Counted from the first letter of the stretch, positions 41,962 to 50,874 are shown. The stretch is 64,000 nt of DNA from Vicinamibacterales bacterium (GCA_041394705.1 JAWKHS010000012.1:1-64000), one strand, 5' to 3'. Notes: generated by a model not told the origin, from the sequence alone. Numbers and translations: made by a program.

Positions 41962-41977
41962 GGCCGGAACCCGGCCC
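41961..41977 (+). terminator. hairpin after the 287-aa protein gene
   Basis: GGGCCGG-AAC-CCGGCCC begins at the last base of the stop codon. Seven-bp stem, no T-tract; also lies 29 bp beyond the end of the convergent gene. Confidence 0.45.
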
Positions 41978-42005
41978 GGCGCCGCGGCCGGGTCCGGCGG
42001 TTCCA

Positions 42006-42380
42006 TCAGGTGGGAAAGCCGATATCGGCGAGGCGCAGCACCGGCGCGTCTTCATCGCCGAACCAGAGGCACACCACGCCGCCGTCCATGCGTGCTCCCG
42101 GAATCGGCAGGTCGCCGCCGCCGCCGGGAGGCCCCGGCCAGGTGACGTCGAGCGCTTCGCACACCACGTCCTGCGCCAGGCTCAGCACGCTCTCGGCCGC
42201 GTCCACGTAGACGTCGGGGTCGCCCTCGTCGTCGGACTCGAGTTCCAGCGCCGTCGTCACGGCCTCGCCGGACGGCGTCTCGATCGTCACCGTGTCGCCG
42301 TCGGCGCTGGCGCCGAAGCCGTCGGGGAGGCTCGCCGCCAGGGAGGCGGCGAGCTCCTTTGCGAATCGGGCGGGCGTCAC
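42006..42380 (-). CDS. small acidic protein coupled to the M20 peptidase gene
   Basis: This 124-aa protein has a short helical start (TPARFAKELAASLAASLPDGF), then beta strands (DTVTIETPSGEAVTTALELE) and a C-terminal part with PGPPGGGGDLPIPGA and VVCLWFGDEDAP. No signal peptide or catalytic motif; family unknown. The GTG start overlaps the M20 gene stop by 4 bp (GTGA), so it is translated after that gene. Although coupled to an exported peptidase, this protein appears cytoplasmic. Confidence 0.7.
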   Translation of the reverse strand: MTPARFAKELAASLAASLPDGFGASADGDTVTIETPSGEAVTTALELESDDEGDPDVYVDAAESVLSLAQDVVCEALDVTWPGPPGGGGDLPIPGARMDGGVVCLWFGDEDAPVLRLADIGFPT

Positions 42381-44050
42381 TGCTGCTGCCGCTCGTCCTT
42401 CTTGTCGTCCGACGACGTGCGCACGGTCGGATACTTGATGCCGAGCTGCTCGAGGTAGGTCGAGTACTTGGAGGGGTCGTAGTAGAAGGGCCGCATCTGC
42501 TCGCGGTACTTCTCCAGGATGGCCTCGTTGAGGAACGTCGGCGGCGGCGTGTCCGCCTTGATGAAGGGGATGTACTTCACGTCCTTCGTCTGCACGTCGT
42601 TGAAGTACGCCCAGGCGTCCTTGACGATTTGGGGCTTCGTCAGCAGGTCGAGGATCGTCATCGCCTGCACTTTCGCGCCGGCCACCACGCCCTTGTGGGC
42701 GATGGGCGTGGCGCTGGCGATGCCGCTCGACCAGTTGTGGCCGGGCAGGCCCGGGATGTTCGCCGGATAGCGCAGGGTCACCGTCGGCACGTTCCACGAG
42801 ATGTCGCCGATGTCGTCGGACCCGCCGCCCATGTTCTCCTCGATCGGCACCGGCTTGCCGAGATCCGCCAGCTTGGTGGCGAGGCCGGGCTGCGTGGCGT
42901 TCCCCAGCTCCTTCTGCAGCGCCTTCGCGAGCGTCTGGTCGTCGTTGCTCCACTCCGGCAGGCCGACGCGCTGGATGTTCGCGTACATCGTCTCGGCGAT
43001 CGTCTTGTTGAAGTGCTGCGGATAGGCCGTGCCGAGGATGCGCGACGTCCAGGTGGTGTTCGTCATGAGCGAGGCGCCCTCGGCGATCTTGTTGCCGATG
43101 TCCCACAGCTCCTGGATGTGCGGCTGATCGTTCTCGCGGAAGTAGAACCAGATGCTGGCCTGCCGCGGCACGACGTTCGGCTGATCCCCGCCGTTCGTGA
43201 TCACCGAGTGCGAGCGCTGCGAGAGGCGCAGGTGCTCGCGGCGGTAGTTCCAGGCCACGCTCATGAGCTCCACCGCGTCCGCCGCCGAGCGGCCGCGCCA
43301 CGGGGCGCCGGCGCTGTGCGCCGTCTCGCCCGTGAACGTGTACTCGACCGAGACGAGGCCGTTGCCGCCGCCCGCGCCCCACGACACGTTGAGGTTGTTG
43401 CCGACGTGCGTGAAGAGGCAGACGTCCACGTCCTTGAACATCCCGTCGCGGATGAACCAGGCCTTGCTCGCCACGAGCTCCTCGGCGACGCCGGGCCAGA
43501 GCATCAACGTACCGGGCAGCTTCTCGCGCTCCATGATGCGCTTCACGGCGAGGGCCGCCACGATGTTGAGGGGGACGCCCGTGTTGTGGCCTTCCCCGTG
43601 CCCGGGCGCGCCTTCGACGATCGGGTCGTGGTAGGCCACGCCAGGCTTCTGGGACGACTGCGGGATGCCGTCGATGTCGGAGCCCAGGGCGATCACGGGC
43701 TTGCCGCTCCCGAAGGTCGCCACCCAGGCGGTGGGAATGCCGGAGACGCCCCGCGTCACCTTGAATCCGTTCTTCTCGAGGATGCCCGTGAGGTACTTCG
43801 AGGTCTCGACTTCCTGGAAGCCGAGCTCGCCGAAGCTGAAGACCGAGTCCACGGCCTCCTGCGCCAGCTTGGCCATGCTGTCGACGTGTTCGGCCACGCC
43901 GCGCTTGAGCGCGCTCAGGTTGGCGTCGTCGGCGGACGCCGGGGCCGGCTTCGCGGCGGTCTGGCCGCTCCGGGCCGCGGGCGCCTGCGCCTGGGCAGCC
44001 GTCGTCGAGACGACCAGGGCGAGCGCGGAGTGCATCAGCAAACGTGTCAT
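42377..44050 (-). CDS. exported M20 family amidohydrolase, AbgB-like
   Basis: This 557-aa protein has a signal peptide (to about residue 23, TTAAQAQAP) and an M20 metallopeptidase domain. Metal-site motifs are GSDIDGIP (about 122), APGHGEGHNTGVP (about 146), GVAEELVASKAWF with the catalytic Glu pair (about 187) and GGGSDDIGDISWNVP (about 420). The closest known group is the aminobenzoyl-glutamate utilisation protein AbgB, which cleaves an amide bond; the real substrate here is unknown. GGGGAGG lies about 9 nt before the ATG. Confidence 0.9.
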   Translation of the reverse strand: MTRLLMHSALALVVSTTAAQAQAPAARSGQTAAKPAPASADDANLSALKRGVAEHVDSMAKLAQEAVDSVFSFGELGFQEVETSKYLTGILEKNGFKVTRGVSGIPTAWVATFGSGKPVIALGSDIDGIPQSSQKPGVAYHDPIVEGAPGHGEGHNTGVPLNIVAALAVKRIMEREKLPGTLMLWPGVAEELVASKAWFIRDGMFKDVDVCLFTHVGNNLNVSWGAGGGNGLVSVEYTFTGETAHSAGAPWRGRSAADAVELMSVAWNYRREHLRLSQRSHSVITNGGDQPNVVPRQASIWFYFRENDQPHIQELWDIGNKIAEGASLMTNTTWTSRILGTAYPQHFNKTIAETMYANIQRVGLPEWSNDDQTLAKALQKELGNATQPGLATKLADLGKPVPIEENMGGGSDDIGDISWNVPTVTLRYPANIPGLPGHNWSSGIASATPIAHKGVVAGAKVQAMTILDLLTKPQIVKDAWAYFNDVQTKDVKYIPFIKADTPPPTFLNEAILEKYREQMRPFYYDPSKYSTYLEQLGIKYPTVRTSSDDKKDERQQQ

Positions 44051-44121
44051 GGAACGACCTCCCCTTCGGACGGACGGATTGTACTTCGCCGCCGCGCCCC
44101 GCGCCGCCAGCGGTCCGCCGA

Positions 44122-45711
44122 TCACCGGGCGAGGGTCGGGGCGAACGTGGGCGCGGTCCGGGCGTGCGTCTTCTGCTCGAAGGCATAGCCGAGCGCCAGC
44201 AGCTCAGCCTCGGCGTACGCGCGGCCCATGAACGTCAGCCCGACGGGCAGGCCCATGACGTCGCCCATGGGGACGGTGAGACTGGGCGTGCCGGCGACAG
44301 CCGCCATCCCGTAGCCGCCGCCGACGAAGTGGTCGCCGAGCACGTGATCGGTGGGCCAGGCCGGGCCGAGGCTGGGCGCGACGAGCGCGTCGAGGCGATC
44401 GCGGTCCAGCGCCGCCAGCAACCCGTCGCGCCCGGCCAGTTGCCGCGCCGCGGCCCGCGCCCTCGTGTAGGCCGCGTCGGTGAGCGGCCCCTTCGCCTGC
44501 GCCTGCGCGAAGATCTCCTGGCCGAAGAACGGCATGGCCATCTCGGCGTTCGCCGAGTTCCACGCGATGAGCGCCTCGAGCGACGTCTGCGCCGACGCGC
44601 TTCCAGCGAGGTAGCGGTTCAGCCCGTCCTTGAACTCGTACAGGAGCACCTCGAACTCCGGGCCGTTCCACCGGTCGTAGGTGGGGATGCGCACGTCTAC
44701 CACGGTGGCGCCGGCCTCGCTGAGCGCCGACAGCGCGCGCTCGGTCACGGCGTCGAGGCCCGGATGTGCGCCCATGGCCTGGCGCACGACGCCGAGCCGC
44801 TTGCCACTCAGCGCGGCGGGCGTCAGACCGGCGAGGTAGTCGGCGGCGATCCGGCCCTCGGCGTCCTTCGCGGCGGGATCCGCGGCATCGACCGCCGCCA
44901 TCGCCGACAGCAGCAGCGCGGCGTCCGACACGGTGCGGGCCATGGGGCCGGCCGTGTCCTGCGATGCCGAGATTGGAATGATGCCCGAACGGCTCACCAG
45001 CCCGACGGTCGGCTTCAGGCCGACGAGGCCCGACACCGCTGACGGGCAGATGATGCTGCCATCGGTCTCGGTGCCGATGCCGAACGCCGCCAGGCTCGCG
45101 GCGATGGCCGAGCCAGTGCCCGAACTCGAGCCGCACGGATTGCGGTCGAGGACGTACGGGTTCCGCGTCTGCCCCCCGCGGGAGCTCCATCCGGAGCTGG
45201 ACCGCGTGGAGCGGAAGTTGGCCCACTCGCTCAGGTTCGTCTTGCCGAGGACGACGGCACCCGCTGCGCGCAACCGCGCCACGAGGAAGGCATCCGCCGC
45301 GGGGCGGTTGTCGGCCAGCGCGAGAGAGCCCGCGGAGTTCACCAGCCCCGCGACGTCGATGTTGTCCTTCACGAGCAGGGGCAACCCGTGGAGCGGGCCG
45401 CGCACCTTCCCGGCCTTCCGCTCCGCGTCGAGCGCCTCGGCGTCGGCGACGGCGGACGGGTTGAGCTCGATGACGGCGTGGAGCTCGGGACCGGCCTTGT
45501 CGATCTCGTCGATGCGGGCCAGGTAGGCCTCGGTCAGCGCGCGCGACGTGAGCGTGCCCTCGTCGAGCCGCCCGCGCGCGTCCATCGCGCTCAGCTCGAC
45601 GACGTCGAGGGCCGTCGGCGCGGTCGCCGCCGGTGACTGTGGTTCGGGAGCCGCGGCACAGGCCAGCGGCAGCGCCAGGGACAGGGACAACAGGAGGTGT
45701 CGGATGACCAT
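44122..45711 (-). CDS. exported amidase (amidase signature family), probable lipoprotein
   Basis: This 529-aa protein has a signal with a lipobox-like LPLAC (Cys about 18) and the amidase signature catalytic set: Lys in LLVKDNIDVAG (about 114), then NPCGSSSGTGSAIAASL (about 193) with the cis-Ser and the nucleophile Ser in GTETDGSIICPS (about 216). These enzymes hydrolyse amides. The frame runs on to 46785 through the opposite gene; the lipoprotein signal fixes the ATG at 45711. It lies 71 nt upstream of the M20 gene on the same strand, so the two may be one unit. Confidence 0.92.
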   Translation of the reverse strand: MVIRHLLLSLSLALPLACAAAPEPQSPAATAPTALDVVELSAMDARGRLDEGTLTSRALTEAYLARIDEIDKAGPELHAVIELNPSAVADAEALDAERKAGKVRGPLHGLPLLVKDNIDVAGLVNSAGSLALADNRPAADAFLVARLRAAGAVVLGKTNLSEWANFRSTRSSSGWSSRGGQTRNPYVLDRNPCGSSSGTGSAIAASLAAFGIGTETDGSIICPSAVSGLVGLKPTVGLVSRSGIIPISASQDTAGPMARTVSDAALLLSAMAAVDAADPAAKDAEGRIAADYLAGLTPAALSGKRLGVVRQAMGAHPGLDAVTERALSALSEAGATVVDVRIPTYDRWNGPEFEVLLYEFKDGLNRYLAGSASAQTSLEALIAWNSANAEMAMPFFGQEIFAQAQAKGPLTDAAYTRARAAARQLAGRDGLLAALDRDRLDALVAPSLGPAWPTDHVLGDHFVGGGYGMAAVAGTPSLTVPMGDVMGLPVGLTFMGRAYAEAELLALGYAFEQKTHARTAPTFAPTLAR

Positions 45712-45783
45712 CGCGGACTCGCGTCTCCTCTCGAACGTGGGACCGCCAGTGTAGCGGACCGGCGGCCCGCGGCCGCCCACCGA

Positions 45784-45789
45784 TACAAT
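45784..45789 (+). promoter_or_regulatory. -10 box of the YheT-like hydrolase gene
   Basis: TACAAT lies 12 nt before the GTG at 45802, leaving a 5'-end of only a few bases that includes AGAGG. Confidence 0.45.
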
Positions 45790-45801
45790 CAGAGGTCCCG
45801 C

Positions 45802-46809
45802 GTGCCCATCGCGCCCGACACGTTCTCGCCGCATCCCGCCCTGACCGGCGGCCACCGGATGACGCTCTTCGCCTGGGGGCGCTCGCGGCGGTTCCCGGGG
45901 CTCCCCGTCCCCGAGGCGCGCCTGTTCCGGACGGCGCCGGACACACAGGTGCTCGCCCACTGCCACTGGCAGGCAGAGCGGCGGCAGACGCCGACCGCGC
46001 TGCTGCTCCACGGCCTCGAGGGCTCGAGCGACAGCCACTACATGCTCGGCATGGCCGACAAGGCGTGGCGGCGCGGCTTCAACGTCGTGCGGCTGAACCA
46101 ACGCAACTGCGGCGGCACCGAGCACCTGACGCCAGGCCTCTACCACTCGGGCCTCACCGCCGACCCGCTCGCCGTCATGCGGGAGCTCGTGGAGCGCGAC
46201 GGGCTTGGCCGGTTCGTGGTCCTCGGCTACTCGCTCGGCGGCAACATCGCGCTGAAGCTGGCCTCCGAGCTCGACGCGGAGGAACGGCGTCGCGTCGCGG
46301 CGGCAGCCGCCGTCTCGCCGCCGATCGAACTCGCCCAGTGCGTGGACGCGCTCGAGCGGATGGCCAATCTCGCCTACCAGCTGAACTTCCTGCGGGGTCT
46401 GCGCAGCCGCCTTCGCCGCAAGGTGGCGCTCTTCCCCGGCACCTACGATCCACGGCCGCTGTCGCGCGTGTGGACCGTCCGGGCCTTCGACGACCTCTAC
46501 ACGGCGCCGCACAACGGCTTCGACGGCGCCGCCGACTACTACTACCGGGCGAGTGCACGCCGGGTCCTGCCGCGCCTGGAGGTGCCGGCGCTGCTCGTCA
46601 CGGCCGCCGACGATCCGTTCGTGCCGCCGGATGCCGCGCGCGACGCGGGCCTCGCCGCGGTGGCGGCGCTGACCCGCCTCGTCACCCGGCACGGCGGGCA
46701 CTGCGGCTTCGTGTCGCGTCCAGGTCCGGCCGCCGACGACGGCTACTGGGCGGAGTCCGCGGTCGTGGACTTCGCCGCCCGGCACGCGGGCCTGCCCCTG
46801 CGCGCCTGA
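45802..46809 (+). CDS. YheT-type alpha/beta hydrolase
   Basis: This 335-aa protein has an alpha/beta-hydrolase fold: oxyanion strand LLLHGLEGSSDSHYM (about 72), then VVRLNQRNCGGTEHLTPGLYHSG typical of YheT/EMB8, the nucleophile elbow GYSLGGN (about 143), Asp in TAADDPF (about 271) and His in RHGGHCGF (about 300). YheT-like enzymes are putative esterases, some acting on lipids. No signal peptide. The GTG start was chosen by the -10 box and family alignment. Confidence 0.9.
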   Translation: MPIAPDTFSPHPALTGGHRMTLFAWGRSRRFPGLPVPEARLFRTAPDTQVLAHCHWQAERRQTPTALLLHGLEGSSDSHYMLGMADKAWRRGFNVVRLNQRNCGGTEHLTPGLYHSGLTADPLAVMRELVERDGLGRFVVLGYSLGGNIALKLASELDAEERRRVAAAAAVSPPIELAQCVDALERMANLAYQLNFLRGLRSRLRRKVALFPGTYDPRPLSRVWTVRAFDDLYTAPHNGFDGAADYYYRASARRVLPRLEVPALLVTAADDPFVPPDAARDAGLAAVAALTRLVTRHGGHCGFVSRPGPAADDGYWAESAVVDFAARHAGLPLRA

Positions 46810-46824
46810 CGGAGCGGCCGCCCC

Positions 46825-47529
46825 CTAGCCTGCGGCCAGGAGCTCGAGCATCCGCTGGCCGAACGCGGCCCCTTTCCCGGCGTCCTCGTGCTTGAAGTAG
46901 ACGTAGACGTCCCGGCAGGTGGCGTCCAGTTCCTGCGCCGTGCGCGTCCAGCGGCGAATGGCGTCGTCGTCGTACCCTTCGTCGCGCAGCCGGAGGTAGG
47001 CGAAGTCGGCGGTGGGAACGATCGGGACGCTGCGCGACTCGGTGTCGGCCACGCACAGCGCGAGGTTCCTGTCCTTGAGCCGCGCGTAGACCTCGTCGTT
47101 CAACCACGAGTCGTGGCGGAACTCGAACGCCCCCTGGAGGCCGTCGGGAACGCCGGCGAGGAACGCGTCGAAGCGTTCCAGGTCGCACTTCAGGTTGGGC
47201 GGGGTCTGAAAGAGCACCGCCGCGAGCTGCGGTCCGAGGGCGCGCGCCGTCGTCACGAAGAAGTCGACGGCGTCGCCGACGTCCTTCAGGCGCTTGTCGT
47301 GGGTGATGCGGCGATTCGCCTTGAGGGTGAACCGGAAGGCCGGCGGCACCTGCCCGGCCCAGCCCGCCACCGTCTTCGGCGTGGGCATCCGGTAGAAGGT
47401 CGCGTTGATCTCGACCGTCGGAAAGCGCTCAGCGTAAAAGGGCAGCATCTTCGACGCAGGGAGTTCCTGCGGATAGAAGCTGCCCTTCCACTCCGGGTAG
47501 TTGTAGCCCGACGTTCCGACGAGGATCAC
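46825..47529 (-). CDS. DUF72 family protein
   Basis: This 234-aa protein has the DUF72 TIM-barrel pattern: LVGTSGYNYPEWKGSFYP at the N-terminus, VEINATFYRMPTPKTVAGW (about 39), FTLKANRRITHDKRL (about 68) and AFEFRHDSWL (about 133). The family's reaction is unknown. A GTG start at 47529 gives MILVGTSG. It is 33 nt downstream of the RRM gene on the same strand, so the two are probably co-transcribed. Confidence 0.93.
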   Translation of the reverse strand: MILVGTSGYNYPEWKGSFYPQELPASKMLPFYAERFPTVEINATFYRMPTPKTVAGWAGQVPPAFRFTLKANRRITHDKRLKDVGDAVDFFVTTARALGPQLAAVLFQTPPNLKCDLERFDAFLAGVPDGLQGAFEFRHDSWLNDEVYARLKDRNLALCVADTESRSVPIVPTADFAYLRLRDEGYDDDAIRRWTRTAQELDATCRDVYVYFKHEDAGKGAAFGQRMLELLAAG

Positions 47530-47562
47530 GAGGTCTCCCGCGCGCGGCGGGCGTCGTGCGCG

Positions 47563-47898
47563 CTACCAGCGCGGCTCGCGGCGGCCACCGCCGCCGCCGT
47601 CGCGGCGACCCATCCCGCCGCCACCGCCGCCGAACCCGCCGCCGCCGCTCGGCTTCGGCCGCGCTTCGTTCACGACGAGGGCCCGCCCCTGCATCTGATA
47701 CTCGTGCAGCTGATCGACGGCCGCCTGCGCGCCTTCGTCGGTCGTCATCTCGACGAACGCGAACCCGCGGGCGCGTCCCGTCGCCTGGTCGCGCATGACG
47801 TGCACGGTGGCAACGGCGCCTGCGCGGCTGAAGAGCTCGGTCAAGTCCTCGTCCGTCGCGCTGTAGGGCAGATTGCCCACGTATAGTCTCCGGCCCAT
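47563..47898 (-). CDS. RRM-type RNA-binding protein with Gly-rich tail
   Basis: This 111-aa protein has an RRM domain (residues 2-82) with RNP2 LYVGNLPY and RNP1 RGFAFVEM, then a Gly/Arg tail (GGGGGMGRRDGGGGGRR). It resembles cold-inducible cyanobacterial Rbp proteins. The transcript predicted from TATACT at 48057-48052 has a leader of about 147 nt. AGTAACC (minus strand, 47906-47900) is one base before the ATG, as near the first RRM gene at 14784. GGAG is about 9 nt upstream. Confidence 0.93.
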   Translation of the reverse strand: MGRRLYVGNLPYSATDEDLTELFSRAGAVATVHVMRDQATGRARGFAFVEMTTDEGAQAAVDQLHEYQMQGRALVVNEARPKPSGGGGFGGGGGGMGRRDGGGGGRREPRW

Positions 47899-48051
47899 CG
47901 GTTACTGCTCCTGCCGCGCTCCCGGTCGATTGGCCCGGCGCGCGCGAACGCCGGGACTCCCCCGTGACCAGCTCACCACGCGGGACGGGGGAAACGACGT
48001 TTCACCGACCAGCACCAGCGGGCTCCCTCAGGGACGTGAAAAAGCTGGCGA

Positions 48052-48057
48052 AGTATA
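48052..48057 (-). promoter_or_regulatory. extended -10 box of the second RRM gene
   Basis: TGC-TATACT on the minus strand; the predicted transcript starts near 48045 and leaves about 147 nt before the ATG. Confidence 0.5.
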
Positions 48058-48080
48058 GCAGACCCGGCGTCAAGCGGAAG

Positions 48081-48099
48081 GGGCCCGGGGGACGGGCCC
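48081..48099. repeat. hairpin GGGCCCG-N5-CGGGCCC
   Basis: A 7-bp inverted repeat between the divergent promoters of the RRM and SCO1 genes. It may be an operator or simply GC-rich sequence. Confidence 0.35.
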
Positions 48100-48111
48100 G
48101 GGCCGGCGTGG

Positions 48112-48117
48112 TACAGT
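48112..48117 (+). promoter_or_regulatory. -10 box of the SCO1-type gene
   Basis: TACAGT lies 5 nt before a GTG at 48123 and 8 nt before the ATG at 48126. Confidence 0.4.
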
Positions 48118-48125
48118 CGCTCGTG

Positions 48126-48995
48126 ATGCGACGTGGCGCCGCTGTCGTCCTGGTCCTCTCGGCGATCGCCGCAGGTTGCTCGTCCCCGCCCCCACCCCCG
48201 CCAGCCGAGCGGTATCCCATCCGGGGCCAGCTGCTCGCGGTGCAACTCGACACCGGCCAGGTGCTCCTGAAACACGAGGCGGTGCCCGGCTACATGGACG
48301 GGATGACCATGCCGTTCACGGTGGCCGACCGCGCCTCGATGCGCGACCGCCGCCCGGGCGACCTGGTGACGGCCACGCTCGTGATCGAGCCGGGTCGGAC
48401 GCGCCTGGAGGACCTGACCTTCACCGGCACGGCGCCGCTGCCCGACACCGGGGAAGCGCCGTCGGCCGCAGCCGTCCCCATCGTCGTCCCCGGCGATCCG
48501 GCGCCGACGCTCGCGCTGACGAGCCAGTTCGGCCAGCCGGTGTCCATCGCCGACTGGGCCGGCAACGCCGGCGTCGTCACGTTCATCTACACCCGCTGTC
48601 CCTTGCCGGATTTCTGTCCGCTGATGGACGCCCGCTTCAAGGAGATCCAGGCCGCCGCCCGGAATGACGCGGCGCTGAAGGACCGCGTCCAGCTGCTCTC
48701 GGTCAGCTTCGATCCGGCGTTCGACACGCCGGACGTGCTCGCCGCTCACGCGGTCCGCGCGGGCGCGGAGGACCACTGGCTCTTTGCGACGGCGCCGGCG
48801 GCCGTCGTCGATCGCTTCGCGGCGGCGTTCGGTGTGAACGTGATCCGCGAGGCGGACGGTTCCATCACCCACAATCTCCGCACCACCGTCATCGGCCCCG
48901 ACGGACGCGTGGCCGCCGTCCACTCGGGCAACGACTGGACCGCCGAGGCCGTCCTCACCGACCTTCGCCGCGCGCTGGACCATCCGGCCCCGTGA
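48126..48995 (+). CDS. CusF-SCO1/SenC fusion lipoprotein
   Basis: This 289-aa protein has a lipobox AAGC (Cys about 18), a CusF-like copper-binding domain (about 30-105, with GYMDGMTMPFTV) and a SCO1/SenC thioredoxin-like domain (about 120-285) with the metal motif TRCPLPDFCP (Cys about 159 and 165, here C-x5-C rather than C-x3-C) and a late His in ITHNLRT (about 253). SCO1 delivers copper to cytochrome oxidase. The wider Cys spacing deserves note. It overlaps the next gene by 4 bp. An alternative GTG start lies one codon upstream. Confidence 0.88.
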   Translation: MRRGAAVVLVLSAIAAGCSSPPPPPPAERYPIRGQLLAVQLDTGQVLLKHEAVPGYMDGMTMPFTVADRASMRDRRPGDLVTATLVIEPGRTRLEDLTFTGTAPLPDTGEAPSAAAVPIVVPGDPAPTLALTSQFGQPVSIADWAGNAGVVTFIYTRCPLPDFCPLMDARFKEIQAAARNDAALKDRVQLLSVSFDPAFDTPDVLAAHAVRAGAEDHWLFATAPAAVVDRFAAAFGVNVIREADGSITHNLRTTVIGPDGRVAAVHSGNDWTAEAVLTDLRRALDHPAP

Positions 48996-49756
48996 CGACG
49001 CGCCTTCCCGTGCCCCGGCGCCCGCAGCCGCTGCGCGCCGCGCTGGCGCCGCCCCTCGATCCGCCGCCGCGCAGCGCCTTCACCCCGCGGGAGCGTGCAC
49101 TCGTGTCGCGGCTGGCGACGCCGCTGGCCGTCCAGCGTTGGCTGAACGCACTCCCCTACAACACCGAGCCCGGCGGCGAGACGCTGCGCGCCTTCCGCGG
49201 GGTCGTCCAGCGCGGCACGGCGCACTGCCTCGAGGCGGCGCTCTTCGCGGCGGCGGCGCTCGAGCAACACGGCTACCCGCCGCTCCTCCTGAGCTTCGAG
49301 TCGATCGATCACCTCGACCACGTGATCTTCGTGTTTCGAGGCGCTCGCGGCTGGGGATCGGTGGCACGGTCCCGCGATCCCGGGCTCCATGGACGCCTGC
49401 CGGTGTTCGCCACGCCGCGCGCGCTCGCCTTGAGCTACGTCGATCCGTACGTGGACTTCACCGGGCGGGTCCGCGGATACGCCGTCGTGCACCTCGCGGC
49501 CATGGGCGGCTACGACTGGCGCTTCTCGACCGGCAACGTGTGGGCCGTCGAGCGCCTCCTCATCGACTGGCCGCACCACCGCATCCGGACCTCGGACGTA
49601 CGCTACCGCCGGCTGAAGCGCCGCTACCGCGCCTACCGTGAGGCGCACGGCGGCAAGCCGCTGTACTACCGCGGCCGCGAGCGCTGGTCGCCGCTGCCGG
49701 CCGAGTACTCCGCGGCGCCGTTCAGTCGAGATCGAAGCCGCGAATCGGCTTCGTGA
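48992..49756 (+). CDS. transglutaminase-like cysteine protein
   Basis: This 254-aa protein has a papain-like triad: Cys in RGTAHCLEAALFAAAALEQHG (about 78), His in DHLDHVIFVFR (about 109) and an Asp in YVDPYVDFTG (about 153). This matches small transglutaminase-like proteins that act as peptidases or amide-forming enzymes. No signal peptide is evident, only a Pro/Arg-rich start. GTG overlaps the SCO1-type stop by 4 bp (GTGA), a coupled pair. The 3' end overlaps the convergent zinc-ribbon gene by 35 bp. Confidence 0.8.
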   Translation: MTTRLPVPRRPQPLRAALAPPLDPPPRSAFTPRERALVSRLATPLAVQRWLNALPYNTEPGGETLRAFRGVVQRGTAHCLEAALFAAAALEQHGYPPLLLSFESIDHLDHVIFVFRGARGWGSVARSRDPGLHGRLPVFATPRALALSYVDPYVDFTGRVRGYAVVHLAAMGGYDWRFSTGNVWAVERLLIDWPHHRIRTSDVRYRRLKRRYRAYREAHGGKPLYYRGRERWSPLPAEYSAAPFSRDRSRESAS

Positions 49757-50024
49757 TCGGCTCCTGCTTGGCCTGCTCCAGCGCCTCTTCGAACCGCCGC
49801 GACAGCGCGTCGCCCCGGCTCCGCTCGGACTGCACCGACTCCTCGAAGAGCGCATCGCGGCGCCTGGCCTGCTCCTGCAGCACGCGGTGCGCGTCGTCGA
49901 GCACGGCCTCGTGGCCCGACGACGGCGCCGTGTGGGACACGACCCGGCCGAGGTTCATGTCGATGACGAGCACCGATCCACAGCAGGGGCAGGTGACTTC
50001 GCGTTCGCTGCGCAGCTTCGCCAT
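49722..50024 (-). CDS. zinc-ribbon and coiled-coil protein
   Basis: This 100-aa protein has an N-terminal CPCCG motif (Cys about 11-14), at most half of a zinc site, followed by LVIDMNLGRVVSH and a long charged helix (about 40-90; LQEQARRRDALFEESVQSERSRGD). Dimerisation could complete the zinc site. The ATG at 50024 has GGAGG 5 nt upstream; the frame extends to 50072 without support. The 3' end runs 35 bp into the transglutaminase-like gene on the other strand. No function known. Confidence 0.8.
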   Translation of the reverse strand: MAKLRSEREVTCPCCGSVLVIDMNLGRVVSHTAPSSGHEAVLDDAHRVLQEQARRRDALFEESVQSERSRGDALSRRFEEALEQAKQEPITKPIRGFDLD

Positions 50025-50092
50025 CGGACCTCCGGCGGCCGGCCTCTTGCCCGCGGCCGGTCCGTCAATCAAGAGTAGTGGGGTGAGCGCCG

Positions 50093-50830
50093 ATGCCGCA
50101 AGATGACCGCCGCACCTACCGGGTGCGGGTGGCCACGTACAACGTCCATCGATGCCGCGGCATGGACGCGCGCACCGTGCCCCACCGCATCGCGGCCGTC
50201 ATCGCGGGCCTCGACGCCGACGTCGTCGCGCTGCAGGAGGTCGTCGGCGCCAGCCAGCGGCGTCCAGGACAGGCGGCCGAGCTCGGCGCGGCCCTGGGCA
50301 TGGGCTGGGTGATGGCGCCCACCCGCCACCTTCGCGGGGCGCTCTTCGGCAACGTCGTGCTGTCGCGCCACCCCGTGCGCCACCACGTCCAGCACGACCT
50401 GTCCTGGAAGACCTGCGAGCCCCGCGGGGCCCAGCGCGTCGACGTCGCCCTCGGGGACCACCACCTCCTGCACCTCTACAACGTGCACCTGGGCACGTCG
50501 CTCGGCGAACGTCGCGTCCAGGCCGAGCGGCTGGCCGGAATCGTGGACACCCATCGCCCGCACGGGCCCAGCGTCGTGCTCGGCGACTTCAACGAGTGGG
50601 CGCGCGGCCTGGCCACCGACATCCTGTCGGCACGGCTGCACAGCATCGACCTGACCCGGTACCTGCCCAGGAAGCGCAGCTATCCCGGGCTGTTCCCGCT
50701 GTTCCACCTGGATCACATCTACTTTACCGGCCGCGTCGAGGTGGTCCATGTCGAGCTCGTCCGCACCCGGCAGGCCCTGATGGCCTCCGACCACCTGCCG
50801 CTCGTCGCGGACCTCAAGGTCAGCTTCTGA
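50093..50830 (+). CDS. endonuclease/exonuclease/phosphatase family protein
   Basis: This 245-aa protein carries the EEP catalytic set: Asn in VATYNVHRC (about 17), Glu in VVALQEV (about 49), VVLGDFNEW (about 163) and ASDHLPLVADL (about 231). EEP enzymes cleave phosphodiester or phosphate ester bonds with Mg2+, on DNA, lipids or inositol phosphates; the target cannot be told here. There is no signal peptide. GGGGTGAG lies 6 nt before the ATG. Confidence 0.92.
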   Translation: MPQDDRRTYRVRVATYNVHRCRGMDARTVPHRIAAVIAGLDADVVALQEVVGASQRRPGQAAELGAALGMGWVMAPTRHLRGALFGNVVLSRHPVRHHVQHDLSWKTCEPRGAQRVDVALGDHHLLHLYNVHLGTSLGERRVQAERLAGIVDTHRPHGPSVVLGDFNEWARGLATDILSARLHSIDLTRYLPRKRSYPGLFPLFHLDHIYFTGRVEVVHVELVRTRQALMASDHLPLVADLKVSF

Positions 50831-50874
50831 GCCCGGCCGCCGGGCCGGTCCGCCCCCTGAGCCTTGCCGAGCGA

